Assembly (NCBI GenBank): GCA_003648125.1
Contig: QMOE01000033.1
Span: 1-10,568, forward strand
Source of the DNA: Chloroflexota bacterium
Lineage (GTDB): Bacteria; Chloroflexota; Anaerolineae; B4-G1
Direction of reading: 5' to 3'
Length of the DNA: 10,568 nucleotides
In this document: piece after piece, positions 1 through 5,988 of the stretch
Numbering within the stretch: position 1 is the stretch's first letter
How the letters are laid out: each line of letters opens with the position of its first letter
The notes under the pieces: model-generated
What the model saw: the letters and a program-made list of their open reading frames with translations, nothing else
Told to the model about the DNA's origin: nothing
Databases searched by the model: none
Translations under genes and position numbers: made by a program

Positions 1-13
1 AGAAAAACTCGGT

Positions 14-52
14 GAATCTCTGTGTCTGCGAAGCCTCTGTGGTCTCTGTGTT
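14..52. repeat. Degenerate CTCTGTG simple repeat
   Basis: The heptamer CTCTGTG occurs three times, at 18-24, 35-41 and 44-50, within T/G-rich sequence ending in a CCTTTTTGG run. Sequence of this flavour (CTCTGTGTCTCTGTGG-like) turns up as an intergenic filler in many environmental genomes; that is recollection, not a search. It lies at the 3' end of the decayed minus-strand reading frame at 95-382 and could mark the point where that gene was truncated. No gene is supported in bases 1-94. Confidence 0.45.
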
Positions 53-94
53 CCTTTTTGGTTCTGGCTTGTCCAGGTTAGGGAGGCTACAGCC

Positions 95-382
95 GAGATG
101 AGCGCCAAAGTCTTGAACCAACCGGCAGGAACAAATAGCCCCCAGTGGCTTGGAGCAAGAAGAGCGAACCCGATCATTGCGACAACTTCTGGCCTCACTA
201 CTGATAGGCTCAGGCCCGCCCGTGTCACCAGCCACGATTTCCCGGCCGTCATCGGGAAATCCGGTTCGGGGGGAACAGAGCGCGTGAACCAGGCCGTGAA
301 CGATCAGGAATAGACCAATCAGAACTAGGGACGATGGCTTTGCCTCGTCAACATCCCGCGGCCTAACATCTCCCTTCCTCAC
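95..382 (-). pseudogene. Probable frameshifted, truncated small membrane-protein gene
   Basis: No intact gene is visible here, but the minus strand carries a membrane-protein-like reading split over two frames. From a GTG at 382, which overlaps the fabD stop as GTGA, the frame reads a hydrophobic segment with core LIGLFLIVHGLVHAL (about 335-285). At the run of six C (six G at 268-273 on the plus strand) it turns into low-complexity, Cys/Arg/Ser-rich sequence. In the frame reached by removing one C, a plausible protein continues: PDFPMTAGKSWLVTRAGLS, then hydrophobic stretches around GFALLA and WFKTLALISAVASL. After about position 95 the reading passes into the CTCTGTG repeat with no natural end. 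The start is uncertain: an ATG at 367 in the fabD frame follows a purine-rich stretch but meets a stop at the CCCTAG near 329-331. I cannot name the family. It is either a pseudogene or a gene with a homopolymer sequencing error. Confidence 0.45.
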
Positions 383-1302
383 ACCTCGTAGGCCAAAGCC
401 TGCTCGGTGGTCAGCGTCGCCACCCCGCGATCAATGCGCCGCAAGAGACCGGTGAGCACCTCCTTCGGCCCCACCTCGACAAAGTGGGCCACCCCCTGCC
501 CGATCATCCAACGCACCGACTCGGTCCAGCGCACGGGAGAGGTGAGTTGCCGCCCCAACGCATCGCGGATGTCGTCGGGATCAGTGAGAGGGCCAGCAAT
601 AGCGTTCGCCACGAGAGGGACAGCCGCATCGTGAAGCGAGGTCACATCAAGAAAACGGCGGAACTCGGCGGCGGCTTGGGCCATCAAAGGGGAATGGGCC
701 GCGATGCTCACGGTCAGCCGGACCACCTTCCTGGCCCCGCGCTCTGCAGCCAACTCCATCGCCCGTTCTAGCGGGCTAAACGCGCCAGAGATGACAAGTT
801 GGCCGGGACAATTATCGTTGGCGAGACCGACGTACTCCCCGCCCTGCTCCCGCACCTGGGCGCAGATCGCCTCCAGCGGCTCCCGCTCCAGCCCGATCAC
901 GGCCGCCATCCCGCCGGGGCTGCGCTCGCCGGCCTCCTTCATCAACCGACCACGCTCGCAGACCAGCCGCAGCCCATCCTCAAAGGAAAGTGCCCCTGCC
1001 GCCACCAACGCGCTAAACTCCCCCATACTGTGCCCGGCGACGTAGGCCGGAGGTTCCAATCCCTGCTCCTCCAACGCCCGCAGCGCGGCCACGCTGGTGA
1101 CAAGAACGGCGGGTTGCGTGTTCGCCGTATCGTTCAACTGGTCGGCGGGACCCTCAAAGCACAATCGCGACAAAGCAGTGCCCAGGATAGCATCGGCCTG
1201 GTCGAACACGGCGCGGGCCACGGGAGAAGCGTCATAGAGATCGCGTCCCATCCCCACGTACTGAGAGCCTTGTCCCGGAAACAGGTGAGCGCACTTGCGC
1301 AT
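379..1302 (-). CDS. fabD: Malonyl-CoA:ACP transacylase FabD
   Basis: FabD moves the malonyl group from malonyl-CoA to the acyl carrier protein, supplying the extender for type II fatty-acid synthesis in the cytoplasm. The 307-residue product has the family's normal length. Visible signatures are FPGQGSQ at 8-14 (Gln11, oxyanion hole), the nucleophile elbow GHSMGE at 90-95 (Ser92), ERGRLM with Arg117 that binds the malonyl carboxylate, NDNCPGQLVISG near 162-173, and AAHSPLM with catalytic His203. The frame is open upstream to a GTG at 1368, but I start at the ATG at 1302: it gives the usual MxxxAxLFPGQG beginning and follows a GAGGGGGTG ribosome site. rpmF lies 143 nt upstream on the same strand, with a palindromic element between. 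In many bacteria plsX and fabH sit between rpmF and fabD; here they do not. I saw no strong promoter of its own, so read-through from the rpmF promoter is likely. Confidence 0.96.
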   Translation of the reverse strand: MRKCAHLFPGQGSQYVGMGRDLYDASPVARAVFDQADAILGTALSRLCFEGPADQLNDTANTQPAVLVTSVAALRALEEQGLEPPAYVAGHSMGEFSALVAAGALSFEDGLRLVCERGRLMKEAGERSPGGMAAVIGLEREPLEAICAQVREQGGEYVGLANDNCPGQLVISGAFSPLERAMELAAERGARKVVRLTVSIAAHSPLMAQAAAEFRRFLDVTSLHDAAVPLVANAIAGPLTDPDDIRDALGRQLTSPVRWTESVRWMIGQGVAHFVEVGPKEVLTGLLRRIDRGVATLTTEQALAYEV

Positions 1303-1329
1303 CAACGAGCACCCCCTCAAAGATGTGTA

Positions 1330-1453
1330 AAGTGTAACACGTGACGTAACTGCTCTGGTGCCCGGCACTTGCTCGAAAATGGCTCTTTGTTCAAGTGCCG
1401 GGCACCTGAGTAGCTACCGCGTGACCAACAATCACGTTTGACGTGTTACTCTT
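1330..1453. repeat. Nested palindromic, MITE-like element between rpmF and fabD
   Basis: Three levels of pairing are visible. The inner perfect 15-bp inverted repeat is GGTGCCCGGCACTTG at 1357-1371 with its complement at 1392-1406 and a 20-nt loop; past one mismatch it extends by CTC/GAG, giving 18 of 19 pairs. The outer arms share GTAACACGT (1334-1342) and ACGTGTTAC (1441-1449), and resemble each other for about 20 nt as imperfect terminal repeats. A small stem, CGTGA/TCACG, lies at 1420-1424 and 1432-1436. The right outer arm contains the rpmF stop codon (1446-1448). No T-run follows either side of the big hairpin, so it is not a normal intrinsic terminator. Likely a dispersed palindromic element or MITE that may also shape or process the rpmF-fabD mRNA. 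Confidence 0.6.
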
Positions 1454-1631
1454 CTTCGATTTCGATGACTTGAGTGCCACGATAGGTACCACAGGAAAGA
1501 CAGACGTGATGAGGACGTACTGGCGCGCCGCATTGCGGGCAGGTAACCAACCGCTGAGTTCTCAGCTTCCATTGAGCGCGGCGCTTCTTTCCTCTGGTCC
1601 TCGATATTTTGCGCTTTGGTAGTGGTGGCAT
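1446..1631 (-). CDS. rpmF: 50S ribosomal protein L32, zinc-binding form
   Basis: L32 is a small protein of the large ribosomal subunit. The 61-residue product has the standard layout: a basic N-terminus (MPPLPKRKISRTRGKKRRAQ) followed by a zinc ribbon with paired cysteines C31/C34 and C44/C47 (CPQCG and CLSCG), then the conserved GTYRG-VIEI tail. All four zinc ligands are present, so this is the Cys-containing (C+) type. The ATG at 1631 follows an AAAGGAA ribosome site. It is preceded by a consensus promoter and a leader hairpin, and followed by fabD on the same strand. The DUF177/YceD gene that often sits directly upstream of rpmF is absent here. Confidence 0.97.
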   Translation of the reverse strand: MPPLPKRKISRTRGKKRRAQWKLRTQRLVTCPQCGAPVRPHHVCLSCGTYRGTQVIEIEEE

Positions 1632-1648
1632 TTATTTACGTTCCTTTC

Positions 1649-1673
1649 TGGAGCAAATTAGCAATTTGCTCCA
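1649..1673 (-). promoter_or_regulatory. Leader hairpin directly before the rpmF ribosome site
   Basis: A perfect 11-bp inverted repeat (TGGAGCAAATT / AATTTGCTCCA) with a 3-nt loop occupies 1649-1673. In the predicted rpmF transcript it ends directly against the AAAGGAA ribosome-binding site. Neither side has a T-run, so termination is unlikely. It could protect the 5' end, set translation efficiency, or serve as a binding site for autoregulation; that role is inference. Confidence 0.55.
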
Positions 1674-1698
1674 CTAGATCAGATTTACAAGAGTGCGT

Positions 1699-1727
1699 AT
1701 TATAGGAGCGAGCCGCAAACCTGTCAA
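1699..1727 (-). promoter_or_regulatory. Consensus sigma-70-type promoter for rpmF-fabD
   Basis: On the minus strand TTGACA (1727-1722) is followed by a 17-nt spacer and TATAAT (1704-1699), matching the housekeeping consensus at all twelve bases with the optimal spacing. Transcription should begin near 1692, giving a leader of about 60 nt before the rpmF ATG at 1631. The -35 box overlaps the stop codon of the preceding coiled-coil gene (1724-1726), so the promoter is embedded in the end of the upstream operon. Confidence 0.85.
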
Positions 1728-2230
1728 GGTGTTTCGTCGCCCCCGTCAGGTTTCTCCTCGGAGAGAGATTGGGCCTCTCTCCTTTCCCGCTCGACCTGGA
1801 TGGTGCGGATGCCGTTTTCGATCACCGTCAGCGCCCGTTTCAGCTCCTGCTCCAACTGGCAAAGCACGTCAAAAGCATAACCATCAGCGCCGGTGCGCAC
1901 ACCCTTCGCTTCCTGCTCGGCGCGCTCACGGATGGCAGCAGCCCGCTCCTCGGCCATCCGAACGACAGAATGCTCGGCCGTCAATTGAGCCGCCTCACTC
2001 CGCGCCAGCGCGACGATGCGTTCCGCCTCCTCGTGGGCCTGAGCTATGGTGCGCTCTTTCTCACGGATAGTCCGCTCGGCGCGTCGGACCTCGTCGGGGA
2101 CGGAAATGCGCATCTGGTCGAGCAAAGGCCAGACGTTGCGCTCGTCCACCAACCGCAGACCGCTGAAAGGCAGTCGCTTACTCTCCTTGATGGTTTCTTC
2201 AAAACGATCTATCAGATGCAGAATATCCAT
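1724..2230 (-). CDS. SepIVA/DivIVA-like coiled-coil protein
   Basis: The 168-residue product has a short N-terminal segment (MDILHLIDRFEETIKESKRLPFSGL), a VPDEVRRAERTI stretch, then a long charged helix (about 48-160) rich in Glu, Arg and Ala with heptad spacing, and a polar tail. The N-terminus resembles mycobacterial SepIVA in layout: a helix, then 'K/E-S/A-R-x-P-F/M', then 'L-D-x-I/M-x-x-x-x-P-x-E', then coiled coil. SepIVA is a DivIVA-domain protein linked to septation and cell-envelope growth. The match is from memory of the family and is moderate; ATP-synthase b-subunit-like hits would also be expected for such a helix. No membrane segment or signal peptide is visible. The ATG at 2230 follows GGAGG. 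It starts 15 nt after coaD, so the two are probably co-transcribed. A septation or scaffold role is inference. Confidence 0.7.
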   Translation of the reverse strand: MDILHLIDRFEETIKESKRLPFSGLRLVDERNVWPLLDQMRISVPDEVRRAERTIREKERTIAQAHEEAERIVALARSEAAQLTAEHSVVRMAEERAAAIRERAEQEAKGVRTGADGYAFDVLCQLEQELKRALTVIENGIRTIQVERERREAQSLSEEKPDGGDETP

Positions 2231-2245
2231 ATCGGCCTCCGATGT

Positions 2246-2773
2246 TCAATCACGCAACGAAACAAGCGGCACCGGCTCGTGGTTCTTCTCTCGCTCGCGC
2301 CGCTTGATCTCTAACGCAGCCGCGACGTGCGGGGGAACCATCCTACTCACGTCTCCCTCCAACAACGCAATCTCCTTGACGATGCTGGAACTCAAAAAGG
2401 CATGAGACTGGCGCGTCATCAGGCACACGGTGTCAACTTCTGGCGCGAGTTGGCGGTTAGTGAGCGCCATCTGGTACTCGAGTTCGAAATCGGAGATGAC
2501 TCGCAGCCCGCGCACGATGGCCTGCGCCCCAACGCCGCGAGCAAACTCGGCCGTCAATCCACCATAGGAAATCACGCGCGCGTTGGGCAAGTCAGCCAGA
2601 GCCTGACGCGCCAACTCCACCCGCTCCTCAACGGTGAACATCAAGCTCTTTGCCGGCCGGTCATAGATGGCAAGCACCAATTCGTCAAAGATGGTGGCCG
2701 CACGGGTGGCGATATCAACGTGCCCCAGGTGAATGGGGTCAAAGGTGCCGGGGTAGATAGCGGTGTGGGTCAA
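2246..2773 (-). CDS. coaD: Phosphopantetheine adenylyltransferase CoaD
   Basis: CoaD transfers AMP from ATP to 4'-phosphopantetheine, making dephospho-CoA, the penultimate step of coenzyme A synthesis. The product (175 residues) shows YPGTFDPIHLGH at 7-18 with the nucleotidyltransferase H15-x-G-H18 motif, Lys42, IVRGLR with Arg88 and Arg91, TNRQLAPEVDTVCLMT, and the C-terminal SSSIVKEIA motif at 128-136 followed by VPPHV. It is about 15 residues longer than the E. coli enzyme because of a charged tail. No ATG exists near the right place. A TTG at 2773 gives the usual MTHTAIYPGTFDP beginning and is preceded by GGAGAGG, so I chose it. It overlaps the recG stop as TTGA, a sign of translational coupling. 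A second TTG at 2797 inside recG is less likely. Confidence 0.95.
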   Translation of the reverse strand: MTHTAIYPGTFDPIHLGHVDIATRAATIFDELVLAIYDRPAKSLMFTVEERVELARQALADLPNARVISYGGLTAEFARGVGAQAIVRGLRVISDFELEYQMALTNRQLAPEVDTVCLMTRQSHAFLSSSIVKEIALLEGDVSRMVPPHVAAALEIKRREREKNHEPVPLVSLRD

Positions 2774-5139
2774 CTGACCTCTCCTTCTCCCTTCCAAAAT
2801 TGCACCACCCGCCGGGCAAGCAACCGGTTGTCCGGGTCGGCCAGTTCTGGATCGGTCTCGAAAAAGCGACGGGCGGCCTCACGGGCAGCCTCGATGAGTT
2901 GCAGATCAGTCACGCTGGCTAGCTTGAGGTCAGGGAAACCCGCCTGTCGGGTGCCGAGGAACTCGCCCGGCCCGCGCATCTCCAGGTCTTTTTGCGCCAA
3001 CTCGAAACCGTCGTTGGTGGCCTCGACTGCCTGCAGCCGTTTCTGTGCCTCGGGCGAGGAGGAGCCGGAAACCAGCAAGCAGTAGGAATCGTGCTCGCCC
3101 CGGCCCACGCGGCCCCGGAACTGGTGAAGCTGGGCCAGGCCAAAACGGTCGGCCCCCTCGACGAGCATCACGGTGGCGTTGGGCACGTCAATCCCCACCT
3201 CGACGACGGACGTAGCGATCAAGATGTCCAACTCCCCGCGAGCAAAGCTGGCCATCGTACCCTCTTTCTCCTCCCCTTTCATCCGCCCGTGCAACAACCC
3301 CAGTCTCAGGTCGGGGAAGATGTACTTTTGCAACCGCTTGTACTCCTCGACGGCAGATTTAGCCTCGATCTTGGCCGATTCCTCGACCAACGGGCAGATG
3401 ATGAACACCTGGCGGCCCTTTTCGACCTGGCTGCGTACAAAGCTGTAAGCGCGTTCTCGCTCAGTGGGCAGGATCAAACGGGTCACGACCGGCTTGCGCC
3501 CCGGCGGCATTTCGTCAATGACCGAAACGTCCAGATGGCCCCAGAGCGTCAATTCGAGGGAGCGGGGAATGGGAGTGGCAGTCATCACCAGGAGATGGGG
3601 GTTGTATCCCTTTTGCCGCAACGCAGCCCGCTGGCTCACGCCAAAGCGATGTTGCTCATCAATCACCGCCAGGGTCAACTCTTTGAACTGCACTCCTTCC
3701 TGGATCAGCGCGTGAGTGCCCACGACGGCACCCACACTGCCATCGCTCAGCCCGGCGAGAATTTCCTCCCGCTCCTGCCCGGTGACGCTGCCCGTGAGCA
3801 GTCCAAGATTCGGGATTTGATGTGCGAGATTTGCAAAGTGCTGCTCAGCCAGGATCTCGGTGGGAACCATCAGCGCCGCCTGAGCGCCAGCGGCCACCGT
3901 CAAAGCCATCGCCGCCGCTGCTACGGCGGTTTTGCCGGAGCCGACGTCCCCTTGCAGCAGCCGGTTCATGGGCTGGCTGGTACGCAGGTCGGCGACGATC
4001 TGCCGCAGGGCACGCTTCTGGGCATTGGTCAACTCGAACGGCAGACTGCGGGTAAAATTGTCGAGCGTACCATCGTCCACCGGCAACGGTCTACCCGGCT
4101 CCGAGCGCCACAGATGGCGCTGGCGCAACAAGCCAATCTGCAAGACGAACAACTCGTCAAAGGCCAGACGATAACGCGCCTTTTTCAAGATAGCCTTGTC
4201 GCCTGGGAAGTGAATCTGGACTATGGCGGACTCCAAATCCAGCAATTTCGCCTCCTGGCGCACCGAGTCCGGCAAGTGATCGGGCATCCGTTTGGACCAA
4301 TAATCCACAGTGCGCTTCATCAGGCGGCGCAGCCATTTAGCGCCCAGCCCTTTTGTGAGCGGGTAAATCGGCACAAGGCGAGCAGTGTGAAGCAGTTCTT
4401 TTTCCAACAGTTCCCACTCTGGGGAATTAAAGCACAGCCGACCCAGGTACTCGTCCACCTTTCCGCTGATGACGATTTGTTTGCCCCGCTGAATTTTATC
4501 GGCTAGAAAGGGCTGGTTGAACCAGGTGATCTCGACAAAGCCAGTGCCATCGGAAAGGGTGGCCTTGAAGAGACTGCCGCCCCCCCTGGTCTTGCGCACG
4601 CCGGCATCCCAGACCTGGGCAATGATGGTGACATCCTCGCCATATTCCAGCCGGTTGATGGGTTTAAGTTGCGAGTAATCCTCGTAGCGGCGGGGAAAAC
4701 AGTAAAGCATATCGCGGATGGTATGTACACCCAGTTTAGCCAGCCGCTTGGCCTGCCGGGAACCCACTCCTTGCAGAACAGTGACCGATGAATCGAGGCC
4801 AGTGCGCGCCAAAGTCGGCGCCGGCCCGGTTTTGGCGGGCACGGGCGGAGCAGGAACCGCTTTCTCTTCCTCCTCCCGCTGAGGAGGGGCAGCCTGGAGC
4901 ATTCCCAACAATTCAGTCACGGCCTTCTGGCGAGCACCATCATCAGAGAGAGCGCTATAAGCACACAGCCGGTCAGCCACCTCTTGCACCCACTCATCCG
5001 CCTCGGGGACAAAGGCAACTCTGGCCTCTCGCGACCACGTATCGGCATAGCGGGCCAGGCCGCCAAACACGGCCCGATCCTGGTACTTGGCCGCCTCTAG
5101 ATTGAGGATCTTGGCAAGTTTCTCGATAGGCATCATCAT
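2770..5139 (-). CDS. recG: ATP-dependent DNA helicase RecG, N-terminally extended
   Basis: RecG remodels stalled replication forks and Holliday junctions. Reading along the 789-residue product: an extra N-terminal helical domain (about 1-82), a Pro/Ala/Glu linker (84-110), the LQGVGSRQAKRLAKLGV segment (122-138) and FPRRYEDYS before the OB-fold wedge (about 165-245). The helicase core follows, with Walker A GDVGSGKT at 397-404, DEQH box at 494-497, TATPIPR at 520-526, TSVVEVGIDVPNA near 643-655, and GRVGRG at 676-681. The family C-terminus RGPGEFLGTRQAG is at 722-734. Typical RecG proteins are close to 690 residues; the surplus is all at the N-terminus. Three ATG codons in a row (5139, 5136, 5133) follow the degV stop by 3 nt; the ribosome site is weak (CTGGAT), so coupling to degV is likely. 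All helicase motifs look intact. Confidence 0.97.
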   Translation of the reverse strand: MMMPIEKLAKILNLEAAKYQDRAVFGGLARYADTWSREARVAFVPEADEWVQEVADRLCAYSALSDDGARQKAVTELLGMLQAAPPQREEEEKAVPAPPVPAKTGPAPTLARTGLDSSVTVLQGVGSRQAKRLAKLGVHTIRDMLYCFPRRYEDYSQLKPINRLEYGEDVTIIAQVWDAGVRKTRGGGSLFKATLSDGTGFVEITWFNQPFLADKIQRGKQIVISGKVDEYLGRLCFNSPEWELLEKELLHTARLVPIYPLTKGLGAKWLRRLMKRTVDYWSKRMPDHLPDSVRQEAKLLDLESAIVQIHFPGDKAILKKARYRLAFDELFVLQIGLLRQRHLWRSEPGRPLPVDDGTLDNFTRSLPFELTNAQKRALRQIVADLRTSQPMNRLLQGDVGSGKTAVAAAAMALTVAAGAQAALMVPTEILAEQHFANLAHQIPNLGLLTGSVTGQEREEILAGLSDGSVGAVVGTHALIQEGVQFKELTLAVIDEQHRFGVSQRAALRQKGYNPHLLVMTATPIPRSLELTLWGHLDVSVIDEMPPGRKPVVTRLILPTERERAYSFVRSQVEKGRQVFIICPLVEESAKIEAKSAVEEYKRLQKYIFPDLRLGLLHGRMKGEEKEGTMASFARGELDILIATSVVEVGIDVPNATVMLVEGADRFGLAQLHQFRGRVGRGEHDSYCLLVSGSSSPEAQKRLQAVEATNDGFELAQKDLEMRGPGEFLGTRQAGFPDLKLASVTDLQLIEAAREAARRFFETDPELADPDNRLLARRVVQFWKGEGEVS

Positions 5140-5142
5140 AAT

Positions 5143-5988
5143 TTATCCAGCAGTTACTGCGGCCACGCCCAATCCGCGTGGTCCTATGTGGGCGCCGATG
5201 ATCGTAGTAACTACTACGGTAAAAATTTGCTCAGCCGGGCACAGATCAACCAGGCGGCTGCGCAAGTCTTCTACATCGGGAGAACAAGTGTGGAGGATCG
5301 CCAGGCGTTCCAACGGCCCCTGGGCACGCACGATCTCGACCAAGCGCTCAATGGCACGGCGTCTCGTCCGCGTCCGCCCTATGTCCCTGACATGGCCCAT
5401 GAGCACTTGCAAAATTGGCTTGATGCGCAAGAGTTGAGCAGCCTTCGCCCGCGCCCAGTTCACGCGCCCGCTGCGGCGCAGATATTCCAACGTGTCGAGC
5501 ATAGCGTAGACATGCACCCGGGGCCTCATATCCTTGACCAGAGCCAGAATCTCCTGAACACTCCGTCCCTTGGCCGCCGCTTCCGCCGCCGCAACGACCA
5601 TCCAACCGAGACCCATCGAGAGTTGCCCCGAGTCCACGACGTGTATTTTCAAATCATCCACTCCCTGTGCGCCCAAGCGAGCAACGTTGTACATCCCGCT
5701 CAAGTTGGCAGAAATCACAATGGCGATCACCGCGTCCGCATCATCGGCTAAACTGCGATAGGCGACGGTGAACTCGTGGGCCGGCGGGACGGCAGTGGTC
5801 GGCATGGACGGCATCGTGGGCAGTCGGGCGTAGAATTCATCCCGGCCCAAGCCCTCAGAAGAAGATGCGTCCCGGTAACTATGGTCGGCGATCTGGACGT
5901 AGGCTGGCACGACGGTGACGCGCAACCGTTCCGCCACATCGGGCGGCACGTCAGACGTACTATCGGTGACGATGCGTACCCGGCTCAC
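5143..5988 (-). CDS. degV: DegV/FakB-family fatty-acid-binding protein (copy 1)
   Basis: DegV-family proteins such as FakB hold a single fatty acid and present it to the kinase FakA for phosphorylation. This 281-residue product has the family's length and motifs: VTDSTSD at 7-13, MPTTAVP at 62-68 (the usual P-T-T/S pocket motif), ISANLSGMY at 92-100, VVDSGQLSMGLG at 117-128, DTLEYLRRSGRVN at 165-177, and GAHIGPRGLG at 265-274 with His267. The pocket residues seen in characterised FakB proteins (Thr of the first motif, Ser of LSG, C-terminal His) are retained. The GTG start at 5988 overlaps the TGA of the upstream degV copy as GTGA, with a purine-rich AGGAAGAG upstream. It is followed 3 nt later by recG. 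Together with fakA it makes a complete exogenous or recycled fatty-acid activation set; the ligand is unknown. Confidence 0.9.
   Translation of the reverse strand: MSRVRIVTDSTSDVPPDVAERLRVTVVPAYVQIADHSYRDASSSEGLGRDEFYARLPTMPSMPTTAVPPAHEFTVAYRSLADDADAVIAIVISANLSGMYNVARLGAQGVDDLKIHVVDSGQLSMGLGWMVVAAAEAAAKGRSVQEILALVKDMRPRVHVYAMLDTLEYLRRSGRVNWARAKAAQLLRIKPILQVLMGHVRDIGRTRTRRRAIERLVEIVRAQGPLERLAILHTCSPDVEDLRSRLVDLCPAEQIFTVVVTTIIGAHIGPRGLGVAAVTAG

Noticed and set aside
98..313. Plus-strand reading frame of 71 codons
   Set aside because: Its product is polar and low-complexity with no family features, has no good ribosome site, and is antisense to the more protein-like minus-strand reading at 95-382.
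1357..1406. Strong hairpin as an intrinsic terminator of rpmF
   Set aside because: No T-run follows the stem on the minus strand, and fabD lies directly downstream on the same strand without a clear promoter, so read-through is more likely.
2992..4506. Long plus-strand open frame of 504 codons
   Set aside because: It lies entirely antisense to recG, whose helicase motifs are intact; its composition (Gln, His, Leu rich) is typical of a shadow frame in G+C-rich DNA.
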